64,000 nt of DNA from Paenibacillus durus (GTDB taxonomy: Bacteria > Bacillota > Bacilli > Paenibacillales > Paenibacillaceae). A model generated the notes under the pieces. That model made no database searches and had not been told where the DNA came from. It saw nothing but the letters and a program-made list of their open reading frames with translations. Positions 50,449-59,246 of this stretch are shown in pieces (the first letter of the stretch is position 1; each line of letters starts with the position of its first letter). The stretch is taken from assembly GCF_000756615.1 (NCBI RefSeq), contig NZ_CP009288.1, positions 5,766,001-5,830,000 on the forward strand, written 5' to 3'. The position numbers were made by a program, and so were the translations under genes.

Positions 50449-51864
50449 TCACACGAGAAACATGGCGACAATAGTGGTGACCGCAAGGCCGATCAGCACG
50501 GGCTTCAAATTGCGGCGCGCCAGCTCGAACGGACTAACGCCGCAGATGGCTGCAGCCGGAATAAGCGCCCAGGGGATGAGTGTTCCGCCGCCCACCCAAA
50601 TAGCGGCTACCTGGCCAAGCGCCGTCAGCGTGGCGGCCCCGGAGCCGATAGCTGTAGCGAACAAATGCGCAATGGAGCCAGCCAGCGAAATGCCGGAGAA
50701 GCCGGAGCCGTCAAGTCCGGTAATGGCGCCGGCAAGGGTCAGTGTAATGGCGCCGAAGATCCCGTTAAGCGGCACGGCGTTGGCCAGCGCAACACCCAGG
50801 TCGTTGACGATGCCATGCGAGGCTTCGGGGAGGACCTTGCCGAACAGCTCGGTGAAAGCTGAGTCGCCGAGGTAGAAGAAAGCCGCAATCGGGATGACGG
50901 GACCGAACACCTTGAAGCCGAAGACGAAGCCTTCGATGAGGTAGGAGGTCATTTGCTCAAGCCCCTGATTGCGGTGGGCGAGCAAGGTGACGGCAATCAG
51001 GATGAGCACCGCCGTCCCGCCAATCAGGGCTGTGGCGTCGCCGCCTTGAAGGTTCAGAAGGAACATCGCCGCCACATCAGCAAGAAACAGCAGCGGGATG
51101 ACAATGGCAAGGCTCTTTTTCACCTTCGGAGCAAGAGCAGCCGGCTGAAGGGGATGACTTAAGGAATCCTCAAATACATCTGCCGTTCCCTCTGTATTTA
51201 CCAGGCCGTCTTGCCAGGTTCCGTTCTTCTGATCCCTGCGCATCATCCAGAAGGCTGCCGTTGTCGTCACGATTCCCATGACGATAACGAGCGGAACGCT
51301 CGCTTCCATGACGCTGGCGACCGGAAGGCCCGCGGCGTCCGCCGTCAGCTTGGGCGCTCCCTGAATAACGTAATCGCCGGAGAGGGCGATGCCGTGGCCG
51401 AACAAATTCATGGCCATCGCGGCTCCGAGCGCGGGCAGGCCGACCCGGAGCGCCGCCGGCAGCAGAACGGCGCCCACCAGAGCCACCGCGGGCGAAGGCC
51501 AGAAAAAGAGGGAGGAAAGCAGCATTATGATGCCGATTCCCCAATACGCCATTGCCGGCGTGCGGAGAAACCGGGTCAGCGGGGAGACCATCGTCTCGTT
51601 GATGCCAGTAAATCTTAAGACCTGGCTCATCGCCACGATAATCGAAATGATCATAATCGTTCCCATTAGCTCCTTTGTGGCGTAGACAAAAGAGTTAAAC
51701 ACTCCCGATACCGAACCGCCAAGCGTCTCTGTCGCCAGGAGCCCAAGAACAAAAATGCCGGTTACACAAATCATTGTCGTATCGCGCCGCTTGATGAGCA
51801 GCGCCATAATGAACACGATGAACGCCAGATATACATAATGGATTGCCGTTAACTGGATTCCCAT
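50449..51864 (-). CDS. Putative permease, 12-TM ion-transporter superfamily type
   Basis: A 471-residue protein with about 12 membrane segments, including a helical hairpin-like stretch (SPAVALVGAVLLPAALRVGL, ALGAAMAMNLFGHGIALSGD) and a matching second half (ALANAVPLNGIFGAITLTLA, SIAHLFATAIGSGAATLTAL). The repeat with SG/GD motifs looks like the ion-transporter (DcuC/CitT/NhaC) superfamily. A carboxylate or antiporter role is plausible but not demonstrated. The central loop (residues 220-255) is hydrophilic. ATG 51864. Confidence 0.7.
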   Translation of the reverse strand: MGIQLTAIHYVYLAFIVFIMALLIKRRDTTMICVTGIFVLGLLATETLGGSVSGVFNSFVYATKELMGTIMIISIIVAMSQVLRFTGINETMVSPLTRFLRTPAMAYWGIGIIMLLSSLFFWPSPAVALVGAVLLPAALRVGLPALGAAMAMNLFGHGIALSGDYVIQGAPKLTADAAGLPVASVMEASVPLVIVMGIVTTTAAFWMMRRDQKNGTWQDGLVNTEGTADVFEDSLSHPLQPAALAPKVKKSLAIVIPLLFLADVAAMFLLNLQGGDATALIGGTAVLILIAVTLLAHRNQGLEQMTSYLIEGFVFGFKVFGPVIPIAAFFYLGDSAFTELFGKVLPEASHGIVNDLGVALANAVPLNGIFGAITLTLAGAITGLDGSGFSGISLAGSIAHLFATAIGSGAATLTALGQVAAIWVGGGTLIPWALIPAAAICGVSPFELARRNLKPVLIGLAVTTIVAMFLV

Positions 51865-51945
51865 AGCGCAACAGCGCCCCCCTCATAGCCAACTGATGCT
51901 ACAAGGTATGCGAGTGCCCATAATGCGGTTCATAGGCCTAAACAA

Positions 51946-51987
51946 ATAAGCCAGGTTCCTATGTCAGCAGTTAGGAACCTGGCTTAT
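51946..51987 (-). terminator. Long perfect hairpin after the ecsC gene
   Basis: ATAAGCCAGGTTCCTA and TAGGAACCTGGCTTAT form a perfect 16 bp stem with a 10 nt loop. On the minus strand it is followed by TTGTTT, in keeping with a terminator for the EcsC gene. Confidence 0.75.
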
Positions 51988-51991
51988 GGTG

Positions 51992-52840
51992 TTAGAGCGG
52001 TGTTTCGCCGGTCTCCGCCAGTCTGGCGAGAATTCGCCGTTTGCGGTACAGCATCCGGGCCGCTTCCGACACCCCCTTCAGCATCTCGCGGTTAGTATAC
52101 GCTCCAAATAACATTCCGGCGACGGGAATCATCTGCAGCAGCTTCTTCGAGCTCCAGTTGTCCCGGTAAGCGGCGATTACTTCGCGCCAGCCCTGGATTT
52201 TCGATACGGCTGCGCCTTCGCCGCCGAAATTCCCGCCGTCCCTGCCGAGCTCAAGGTTCAGCTCTTCCAGAATCGCCCGTTTGCCGATCGTTTCGGAAGA
52301 AGCGAGCTGCATCACCTTTACGGCGAAGATACGCTCCTCCTTCTCGAGCGGATTATACCCATAGCACAGGCCGATCTCTTGAATCACCTTCAGCGACAGG
52401 CCAAGGATGGCGGGAATATCCGCCGCCAAGGTAAACACACCGCCAAAGCCCGTGGTCGCCCCCTGCGCCGTGGCGTAATTGCTCCGGCTTTTGGACAGCC
52501 GCCGCGCTGCTTCATCCATCACCGCCAGCGGATACGGACCTTCCGCCTTTCCTCCCGCCTCGCGGCTCACCTCGTTCATAAGCTCGCCAACCTTGCGTCC
52601 CGCCACGAGGTAGTTGCCGCCGTTCTGGATATAGCTGCCAAGCTCATCCAGCAGCAGGCCTATTTTTTCATGGACAATCTTGGGGGTAATCTTGTCCAGC
52701 AGCTTGAAGGGCAGCCGGGTCACCCGCTCCCAGATCATGAGCTGTCTCTGTTCCTTCTCCCAGCTTCTCACTTCTTCAAGCGCCGCACGCAGCTCCTCCT
52801 GCGTTTCCGGTCCTCCGGAACCAAACGTTATTTCCGTCAT
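51992..52840 (-). CDS. EcsC-family protein
   Basis: A 282-residue helical EcsC-type protein (LPFKLLDKITPKIVHEKIGL, ATTGFGGVFTLAADIPAILG, LSLKVIQEIGLCYGYNPLEK, RDNWSSKKLLQMIPVAGMLF). EcsC relatives are peripheral or membrane-linked proteins of unclear activity; in B. subtilis ecsC follows the EcsAB exporter, but no exporter is adjacent here. ATG 52840 follows AAAGGAGG; the longer frame begins inside that region. Confidence 0.88.
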   Translation of the reverse strand: MTEITFGSGGPETQEELRAALEEVRSWEKEQRQLMIWERVTRLPFKLLDKITPKIVHEKIGLLLDELGSYIQNGGNYLVAGRKVGELMNEVSREAGGKAEGPYPLAVMDEAARRLSKSRSNYATAQGATTGFGGVFTLAADIPAILGLSLKVIQEIGLCYGYNPLEKEERIFAVKVMQLASSETIGKRAILEELNLELGRDGGNFGGEGAAVSKIQGWREVIAAYRDNWSSKKLLQMIPVAGMLFGAYTNREMLKGVSEAARMLYRKRRILARLAETGETPL

Positions 52841-53007
52841 TGTCACGCCTCCTTTTGCCGTCATCGCAGCCTTTAACGATTTTCCGCTTTCCTAATATAT
52901 ACCCTAAAGTCCCCTCTTCCGGAATACAAAATGAAAAGGACCTCCGCCCATGACGGAAGCCTGTATATAGAAACGTTTCTTCTTATGCCGGTTGCCTGCT
53001 GTACGGA

Positions 53008-53277
53008 TTAATGCCCCTGCTTATTCAAAGAGGATAGTCTCTTCTTTTCTTCCTCCAGCATTTCCTCCGCCAAATCCACGCCATGCCCCTGCACCGATCC
53101 CTCCGACGCGTGCTTGATCGCCCGCTCAGCATGCTCCAGACTGTTCTCGGCCTGCCTGGTTGCCTTCTCCGTCGGATGGCTCATCGCTTGGCTGACGGCG
53201 TTATGCAGTTTTTGCGCCGAATCCTGCGCCTGATCCACAGTGCTGTTCGTTCGCATACTGGACTCATAATGTCTCAT
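53008..53277 (-). CDS. Small charged helical protein, unknown
   Basis: An 89-residue hydrophilic protein (MRHYESSMRTNSTVDQAQDS, QAENSLEHAERAIKHASEGS, GVDLAEEMLEEEKKRLSSLN). It has no membrane segment and looks mostly helical or partly disordered, like small stress or spore-related proteins of Bacilli; I do not recognise the family. ATG 53277 after AAGGAGAGG. Confidence 0.65.
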   Translation of the reverse strand: MRHYESSMRTNSTVDQAQDSAQKLHNAVSQAMSHPTEKATRQAENSLEHAERAIKHASEGSVQGHGVDLAEEMLEEEKKRLSSLNKQGH

Positions 53278-53397
53278 AAATCATAACCTCTCCTTCTTCT
53301 CGCGTAGCTGCTATCCTTTCGTGTATAGGATGGCCTGAAGAGGATTATTTTTATGTATTCGGGCAGGAGGAAGAATAAGAATAGATCCTATTGTCTA

Positions 53398-54228
53398 GGG
53401 CCTGTACGCAAACCTATTTGAGCCATAAACGAATGGAAAGCAACGTCAAAAAAGCGATGAACATATTCGCTGTTTTTTCATAGCGGGTCGCCAGTCTTCG
53501 ATAGTTTTTCACTTTGTTGAAAAAGCATTCGATTAAGTGTCGCTCTTTATACGCTTCAGAATCTAACGGACGCTTTACCCGCCGATTGCGTTTGCTTGGG
53601 ATCACCGGAGTGATCGCTCGGCTTTGCAAAAGCTCCAGAATGGCGTTCGTATCGTAGGCGCGATCAGCCAACACTTCGCCCGGGCAGAAGTCCAATTCAT
53701 GAAGAAGTCGATAGCCGGTGACCGAATCGTGGTCTTGTCCTGGCGTCAATTCGAAACGCAGCGGATAGCCGAGCGCGTCCACCATCGCATGAATTTTAGT
53801 GGTTAATCCTCCGCGCGAACGCCCGATGGCCTGCCGGTCCTGCCCCCTTTTGCGCCCGCTCCATATTGATGGACGCGGACGATGGTGGCATCGACCATCA
53901 CTTGCTCCCAATCCGGTTCGATGGCGACATGCTTCAATATTTCATCCCAAAGGTTTGCTTTCTGCAATCGCCAGAAAAAACTGTAGGCGGAAGACCAAGG
54001 GCCATAATAACCCGGTAAATCTCGCCATGGCGCTCCCGTTCGAGCTACCCAGAGCACCGCATTGAGCATCTGGCGCCGATCCTTAGGCGGACGTCCTCCT
54101 TGTTTTTTTCGGGCCGGGGGCAACAGGGGTTCAAGTATATTCCATTCTTCATCCGTTAACTCGTATCTTCGTCTCATGTTCCTTATTTTACTAGATTTCT
54201 ACGAGTTGTACAGTTTGCGTACAGGCCC
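53398..54228 (-). mobile_element. IS5-family insertion sequence (IS427-like)
   Basis: An 831 bp element bounded by perfect 16 bp inverted repeats GGGCCTGTACGCAAAC and GTTTGCGTACAGGCCC. A TA dinucleotide flanks both ends (target CTAG), consistent with TA duplication. It holds one transposase coding unit in two overlapping frames. Both frames and ends look undamaged, so it may be active. Confidence 0.92.
53414..54177 (-). CDS. IS5-family DDE transposase, two frames joined by frameshift
   Basis: The first frame (ATG 54177 to about 53803) contains the DUF4096-like N-terminus YELTDEEWNILEPLLPPARK and the first catalytic Asp in VMVDATIVRVHQ. The second frame (53911-53414) contains GGLTTKIHAMVDALGYPLRF, the second Asp in VLADRAYDTNAI and the Glu in RHLIECFFNKVKNYRRLATR. 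The minus-strand AAAAGGGGG at the overlap (about 53846-53854) is a classic slippery run, so the full enzyme is made by programmed -1 shifting. Confidence 0.9.
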
Positions 54229-54451
54229 TAGATGAAACCTGACAAACTTCAATGTGAATGGTTTGTTCATCGACTTTCGATCCTTGAATTATTTCCATAT
54301 ATGGTAATTTCAAATTTTTTTCTATTTTTCTAAAGCATATTTATTACGTAACCTCAAACACTTTATTTTGTGTAGAACCTTAGTATTTTTTATATTTTAT
54401 TTTGTGAAATATTACAGATTGAATGCTCAAATCAGAGGTAATTAAAACAAA

Positions 54452-54532
54452 ATGAAGAAAGCATTGTATCCAGCCAACTACTGGTTATATTTTTTACTGG
54501 TTATATTTTTTACTGGTTATATTTTTTATTGA
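54452..54532 (+). CDS. Possible 26-residue hydrophobic peptide
   Basis: ATG 54452 to TGA 54532 encodes MKKALYPANYWLYFLLVIFF followed by TGYIFY. The 16 nt repeats make up most of it and are read in all three phases, giving an aromatic hydrophobic helix. GAGGT lies 12-13 nt upstream, which is rather far. It could be a leader peptide or chance. Confidence 0.2.
   Translation: MKKALYPANYWLYFLLVIFFTGYIFY
54480..54527 (+). repeat. Three exact tandem copies of a 16-mer
   Basis: ACTGGTTATATTTTTT occurs three times without spacer (54480, 54496, 54512). It ends two bases before the -35 box at 54529, so copy number changes would alter the region just upstream of the promoter. Confidence 0.95.
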
Positions 54533-54557
54533 CAGAAATGAAGAAACGTTTTAACAT
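54529..54557 (+). promoter_or_regulatory. Promoter of the nucleotidyltransferase/exporter cluster
   Basis: TTGACA (54529-54534), 17 nt spacer, TAACAT (54552-54557). The -35 box is perfect, the -10 box is 4/6. Together with the long leader (about 310 nt) it could drive the whole cluster. Confidence 0.5.
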
Positions 54558-54741
54558 TGTGAACAACGATATTCCAATTTATTACTTTAATTAAAATGTT
54601 ATTCATATAATGGGTGATATATGGATTTATTTTCTGTTTATTCACATGGAAAATTCCATTGAGAATGTTGTTTCCGGTATGTGAAAAATATTATCTTTAG
54701 GAGGGTAATTTACAAAACATCTAAAATTAATACCCAATTTA

Positions 54742-54755
54742 TGAAAGCGCTTTTT
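54742..54755 (+). promoter_or_regulatory. cre-like site (CcpA)
   Basis: TGAAAGCGCTTTTT matches the CcpA operator TGWAARCGYTWNCW at 13 of 14 positions. Lying between the promoter and the coding start, it would act as a roadblock repressor site when sugar is plentiful. Confidence 0.45.
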
Positions 54756-54871
54756 CAAGCTAACGTTCGACAAATATCCCGGGTGAAGTTTCAGATTAGT
54801 TAAATTATATTAAGAATCTATGCTTCAAGAGCGCTAATTTTAAACAATATTTTAAAAAGGAGGAATATCTG

Positions 54872-56410
54872 TTGGTTATAACAAATGATGAAGAAGTTCT
54901 TTTATCAATATTGCGCAAGATTGCTAGGGGTGAAAACAAATCAAGTGAAATAGAAATAGATAACATAAATTGGAATATTGTATTATCTCTATCAGTGAAA
55001 CAAGGAATTTTTCCACTGGTATTTAAAGCGGTTTATCATAGTTTGTCAATAAATCTATTAGAAGAATGGGAAACTAAATACAAGAGCCACATTGAAAAAA
55101 TAGATCGTATGCTCCATATAATTAGACAAGTATTAGATAAACTTGGGAATGATCGATTTTCATTTTTAATAATGAAGGGTCTTCCTCTTAGTTTTTTATT
55201 GTACGGCGATATATATAGTCGGCAAACATCAGATATTGATATTTTACTCTTTGAAAAAGATATACCTATCGTTTATGAGTTGCTGGGCGAGTTTGGTTAT
55301 CGTTCTGTAGTTGGAGTAGAGAATCCTTATGAAAATTCTAGTAAGGACGTTCTAGATTTACCATTCCCCCTTTTAAAAGCATTTGATCATCATGAATGTT
55401 TTGAACTTTTTTCAAGAAGCGATCATCATGATATTTCCATAGAACTACAAAGATTTTTACATGAAGAAATAAGAGACCTAAAGATATTGGAAACATTTAT
55501 TGCATCAAGAATTCCTATAACAGTGAACGGTGTATGCATTCCAACCTTCGATGTATTTCATACATTTTTTTGCTTATGTGAAAATGCATATAACGATATG
55601 CTTGAAGGTACGCCAAAATTAAGGAGTTACTTGGACATTTTTGTTTATATAAAGAAGTACATTAATCCCAAAAGTTGGGATTCTGTTATCACCAAAAGTA
55701 ATCAATACAAGCTCGGCCATGTTTTCCATCTGATACTTCATCAAATAAATGACTTGTTTGGAACTATAATTAAAAAAAGCATTGTAGAGTCGTTCATGCT
55801 GGTAAAACCAAAATGGAACTGGGGAGAGCCCATTGATAAACTGGTATTTGCTTCAGATATTGAAATCAAAAATCGATACAAACGACAAGTTATAAATTAT
55901 TGTATAGATAAAGAGTTAGGGAATATTCAATTCATACAAAACGAAGAAACCAATGTTAATGCAATAGATAACTATCACTATGCAAGTGTTTTAACACCTA
56001 AATTTAAGTTGAGATTGAGATATCTTATAAAAAAAGAAAATGATAATATTTGTTTTTATATTTATTTTGAAAATGTTTCTAACCAATTTATGTATAATTA
56101 TAATTTCGCGATTATTTTTATGGACATAACTTATTCCGAAAACTATTGGAAAAGTATTGAATTAATTTGGGATGATAAAATTAGATATAAAACAAATAAG
56201 AGGGAAGTTTCAGTACTCCATTTACAGAACACTAGTGTTATGAAAGTTGAAATCCCTATTGATGAGGTAATGGAGACTAAGAGCCCCCGTCAAATAGCTC
56301 TATTCAGATTTTCTATAATAGAAAACCCCTTTTATAATGTTAAATATTATTGGGACATTAGTCCAGGGGGCTTTGCTTTTACAAATTCTTGTATAGCAAT
56401 ATCCTTATAG
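54872..56410 (+). CDS. Nucleotidyltransferase-family protein (NTP_transf_5 type)
   Basis: A 512-residue protein, TTG start with AGGAGG 8 nt upstream. Residues about 100-135 hold the family core: FLIMKGLPLSFLLYGDIYSR, then QTSDIDILLFEKD, with K-G, G-D and D-I-D as nucleotide and metal residues. The remainder of the first 370 residues is the family's helical part; the C-terminal 140 residues (FKLRLRYLIKKENDNICFYI, PFYNVKYYWDISPGGFAF) look beta-rich and unlike the core, perhaps a substrate-binding domain. Such enzymes occur in modified lasso-peptide and other RiPP loci, where one member is known to add a sugar to a phosphate. It precedes an ABC exporter. The substrate is unknown. Confidence 0.8.
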   Translation: MVITNDEEVLLSILRKIARGENKSSEIEIDNINWNIVLSLSVKQGIFPLVFKAVYHSLSINLLEEWETKYKSHIEKIDRMLHIIRQVLDKLGNDRFSFLIMKGLPLSFLLYGDIYSRQTSDIDILLFEKDIPIVYELLGEFGYRSVVGVENPYENSSKDVLDLPFPLLKAFDHHECFELFSRSDHHDISIELQRFLHEEIRDLKILETFIASRIPITVNGVCIPTFDVFHTFFCLCENAYNDMLEGTPKLRSYLDIFVYIKKYINPKSWDSVITKSNQYKLGHVFHLILHQINDLFGTIIKKSIVESFMLVKPKWNWGEPIDKLVFASDIEIKNRYKRQVINYCIDKELGNIQFIQNEETNVNAIDNYHYASVLTPKFKLRLRYLIKKENDNICFYIYFENVSNQFMYNYNFAIIFMDITYSENYWKSIELIWDDKIRYKTNKREVSVLHLQNTSVMKVEIPIDEVMETKSPRQIALFRFSIIENPFYNVKYYWDISPGGFAFTNSCIAISL

Positions 56411-56518
56411 AAGTTTTCGTGGGAACAATTATTAAAACACCTTTCACAATATTTATCAAAAAAATGAATAGTACTGAACAATATAATATCATTTGATTTT
56501 ATCGAATTGGAGAATTAT

Positions 56519-57529
56519 ATGAAAATTATTGAAGCTTGTAGTGTAACGAAGCAATATAGGCAATATCGACGATTTTCCGGATCTTTTGGTGCATTGAAAA
56601 ACTTATTTACTAGAGAGTATATCGAAGAAATAGCTGTAAAAGATTTGTCTTTTTCAATAGAAGATGGAGAAGCAGTTGGTTATCTTGGTCCAAATGGGGC
56701 TGGAAAATCGACAATGATTAAAATGATGACAGGTATTTTGGTGCCGTCTAAAGGTGAGTTGAAGGTTCTTGGTGAGTTTCCACACAAATCACGTAAGAGA
56801 ATTGCTCAACAGATTGGGGTGGTTTTCGGTCAGCGAAGTCAATTATGGTGGGATCTACCCGTAATAGATTCCTTTGATTTACACAAATATTTATATAAGA
56901 TATCAGAACCCGACTATAAGAAGGGTCTAGCTTTATATACTGATTTGCTAGGTATTGGTGAGTTTATTAATAAACCTGTTCGACAACTTAGCCTTGGCCA
57001 AAGAATGCGTGTTGAAATTGCAATTTCACTTCTTCATGAACCCCGAATCCTATTTCTGGATGAGCCGACTATAGGACTTGACGTATTGGCTAAGGATCAA
57101 ATAAGGCGGTTTCTTCGAACAGTAAATAATGAAAAAAAGGTAACAATTTTTCTTACTTCGCATGACATGAAGGATATTGAAGAAATATGCCAACGGATGA
57201 TTATTGTAAATAAAGGAAATATTATATACGACGGAACAGTAACGGAACTTCGAGAAAAGCTTAGTAATCAACGTCAAATGACAATTAAATTTCATCAAGA
57301 TCCTGGAAGAATTGAGATTCCAGAAGCAATTTTAACTAAGGATGATGGATTACGAAAAATTTATTTAGTTGAACGGAGTAGCAAATCAACTTTTGAGATA
57401 ATGAATCAACTTTCAGCATGCTATTCCATTGAAGACTTTTCGATAGAAGATATAGATATCGACTCTGTTATCCGTAAGTTATATCAACAATTGAATGAAA
57501 AAAAAATGGAATCAAGCAAGTTGGGTTGA
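56519..57529 (+). CDS. ABC transporter ATP-binding protein
   Basis: A 336-residue ATPase of the ABC-2 drug-exporter type. Walker A YLGPNGAGKSTMIKMM, Q-loop FGQRSQLWWDLP, signature LSLGQRMRVEIAIS, Walker B ILFLDEPTIGLD, H-loop FLTSHDMKDIEE. The C-terminal 90 residues form a regulatory extension. Start at ATG 56519 fits GGAG; an upstream TTG is part of that site. It directly precedes two ABC-2 permease genes. Confidence 0.92.
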   Translation: MKIIEACSVTKQYRQYRRFSGSFGALKNLFTREYIEEIAVKDLSFSIEDGEAVGYLGPNGAGKSTMIKMMTGILVPSKGELKVLGEFPHKSRKRIAQQIGVVFGQRSQLWWDLPVIDSFDLHKYLYKISEPDYKKGLALYTDLLGIGEFINKPVRQLSLGQRMRVEIAISLLHEPRILFLDEPTIGLDVLAKDQIRRFLRTVNNEKKVTIFLTSHDMKDIEEICQRMIIVNKGNIIYDGTVTELREKLSNQRQMTIKFHQDPGRIEIPEAILTKDDGLRKIYLVERSSKSTFEIMNQLSACYSIEDFSIEDIDIDSVIRKLYQQLNEKKMESSKLG

Positions 57530-57543
57530 ATGGAGGTTGTTTA

Positions 57544-58335
57544 TTGAAGATTTATCTTAAATACGGAATGAAATCTTTTTCTAATCAGCTTGTGTATCGT
57601 TCTGAGGTATGGTTGCGACTGTTAGGGAACTTTTTTGTAATTTTTATTCAGGCAGCGATATGGAAAGCAGTTATTGGTTTGGGGGGAACAGAAGGGTATA
57701 CGATTCAACAAATGGTAACTTATAGTATTATCAATATACTAATTTATGCTTTACTTTTGAATTCTATTATAAGTAACAAAGTGGACAAAAAACTCAAAAC
57801 TGGAGATATTGCCCTAGAGCTCATTAAACCCCTTTCTTATTCGTTATATCTTTTGGCTGATGGACTAGGAAACTCTATATATCAACTTTTGTTTACTGTA
57901 ATTCCATCTTTAATTATTGCTTTGTTTTTCTTTGGTATGTTACCTCCAGCTTCAGAAATTCATTTGATAGCCTTTTTCATAACATTGCTTATTGCGGTAA
58001 TGATCTCCTTTTATTTGGGTTATCTGATATCATTAATTGCTTTTTGGTTATTAAATCATTTTGCCTTAAGTTGGACGCTTGATGGATTAATTATTTTGTT
58101 TTCAGGTTCATTTCTTCCTTTGTGGTTCTTTCCTTCATCATGGGCTAATGTTGCTCAAGCACTCCCTTTTCAATATTTAGGTTACATTCCAGCTGCAATG
58201 TATCTTGGGACTATACCCAGTTCGAAAATTCTCATAGTATTATTCACTGGAATCGGCTGGACAGGAGTGCTTTTTTTAATTGTTCAATGTCTATGGTGGA
58301 GGGCAGTTAAAAGACTCGTAGTGCAAGGAGGATGA
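57544..58335 (+). CDS. ABC-2 family permease, first subunit
   Basis: A 263-residue membrane protein with six segments, of the DUF990/ABC2_membrane_6 type (KYGMKSFSNQLVYRSEVWLR, ALELIKPLSYSLYLLADGLG, LPLWFFPSSWANVAQALPFQ, YLGYIPAAMYLG). GGAGGT lies six nt before the TTG start (57544). It overlaps nothing but follows the ATPase by 14 nt. With the next gene it should form the heterodimeric pore. Confidence 0.88.
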   Translation: MKIYLKYGMKSFSNQLVYRSEVWLRLLGNFFVIFIQAAIWKAVIGLGGTEGYTIQQMVTYSIINILIYALLLNSIISNKVDKKLKTGDIALELIKPLSYSLYLLADGLGNSIYQLLFTVIPSLIIALFFFGMLPPASEIHLIAFFITLLIAVMISFYLGYLISLIAFWLLNHFALSWTLDGLIILFSGSFLPLWFFPSSWANVAQALPFQYLGYIPAAMYLGTIPSSKILIVLFTGIGWTGVLFLIVQCLWWRAVKRLVVQGG

Positions 58336-58354
58336 TTTGGAAAGGAGAAATAAA

Positions 58355-59149
58355 ATGTCAATGTCGTTACTTGGAAAATTACTTCGCTTACTGATAAAAG
58401 AAAGAATGGAATATCGAGCAGATTTTATTTTAGCTGCGATAGCACAAATGATAGCTTATGGAGGAGAATTTCTTGTTATTTGGCTCTTTCTTCGTAAATT
58501 CAATCACATATCAGGATGGACTTGGCCCGAGATTTCTATACTTTACAGTATGGGATTGCTTACTTATGCATTAGGAGCATCATTTTCATATGTTCAGATG
58601 AGGGAAGTTGAAGATAAGGTTCAAAGTGGGAAACTGGACCATTATTTGGTTAAACCAGTTAACCCCTACTTTTATTTGATATGTAGAGGTTTAAATTTAA
58701 GTTATATAGCCCATTTGATCTTAGCTGGTTCTATATTTATCTGGTCATGGGCGAATATAGATATGGATTGGACATTTATCAAAATTCTTTATCTGATTTT
58801 AAGTATTATTAGTAGTTCTATGATTTATGCCGCAATAATGACTCTAATCGGTGCAATGTCATTTATTTGGATTAAAACCAATTACTTATTTGATTTGTTT
58901 TTCAATTTCAAAGATTTCATCTCATACCCGATTCAAATTTATGGTTATTTTATACAATTGTTATTGACGTTTGTTTTACCTTTAGCTTTTGTTAACTTCT
59001 TTCCATCAGCGTTTCTTCTATCCAATAATACATCCTTTTTAACCGGATCAATCTTATGGTTCACCCCAATTATTGGTCCTGCTGTATATTATGCTAGTTA
59101 TAAATTTTGGATGTATGGCATTAACAAATATCAAGGTGCCGGAGGTTGA
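58355..59149 (+). CDS. ABC-2 family permease, second subunit
   Basis: A 264-residue membrane protein homologous in layout to the previous one (LLIKERMEYRADFILAAIAQ, KLDHYLVKPVNPYFYLICRG, LPLAFVNFFPSAFLL). Six membrane segments. ATG 58355 has AAAGGAG 8 nt upstream. With the ATPase and first permease this completes an exporter related to the viologen/drug exporter group; cargo unknown, but the surroundings suggest a small modified peptide or lipid-linked product. Confidence 0.88.
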   Translation: MSMSLLGKLLRLLIKERMEYRADFILAAIAQMIAYGGEFLVIWLFLRKFNHISGWTWPEISILYSMGLLTYALGASFSYVQMREVEDKVQSGKLDHYLVKPVNPYFYLICRGLNLSYIAHLILAGSIFIWSWANIDMDWTFIKILYLILSIISSSMIYAAIMTLIGAMSFIWIKTNYLFDLFFNFKDFISYPIQIYGYFIQLLLTFVLPLAFVNFFPSAFLLSNNTSFLTGSILWFTPIIGPAVYYASYKFWMYGINKYQGAGG

Positions 59150-59246
59150 ATTCTATGAAGGTACATTAAAAAAGAAGAAAGCATACATGGTTATTGAAAA
59201 CGTTTTAGTCAGGAATAGAAGTCATATTATTAAATAAGGGGATGTA

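Larger units (their letters stand above)
54229..54871. other. AT-rich upstream region of the nucleotidyltransferase/exporter cluster
   Basis: 643 bp with no large gene. It has a threefold 16 nt repeat, a promoter, a cre-like site and one 26-codon ORF, each listed separately. Composition shifts sharply to AT right after the IS5 element, so this looks like the left edge of an acquired segment. Confidence 0.6.

Noticed and set aside
54480..54527. Possible CRISPR-like repeat
   Set aside because: The 16-mers are tandem without spacers and no cas genes are present.
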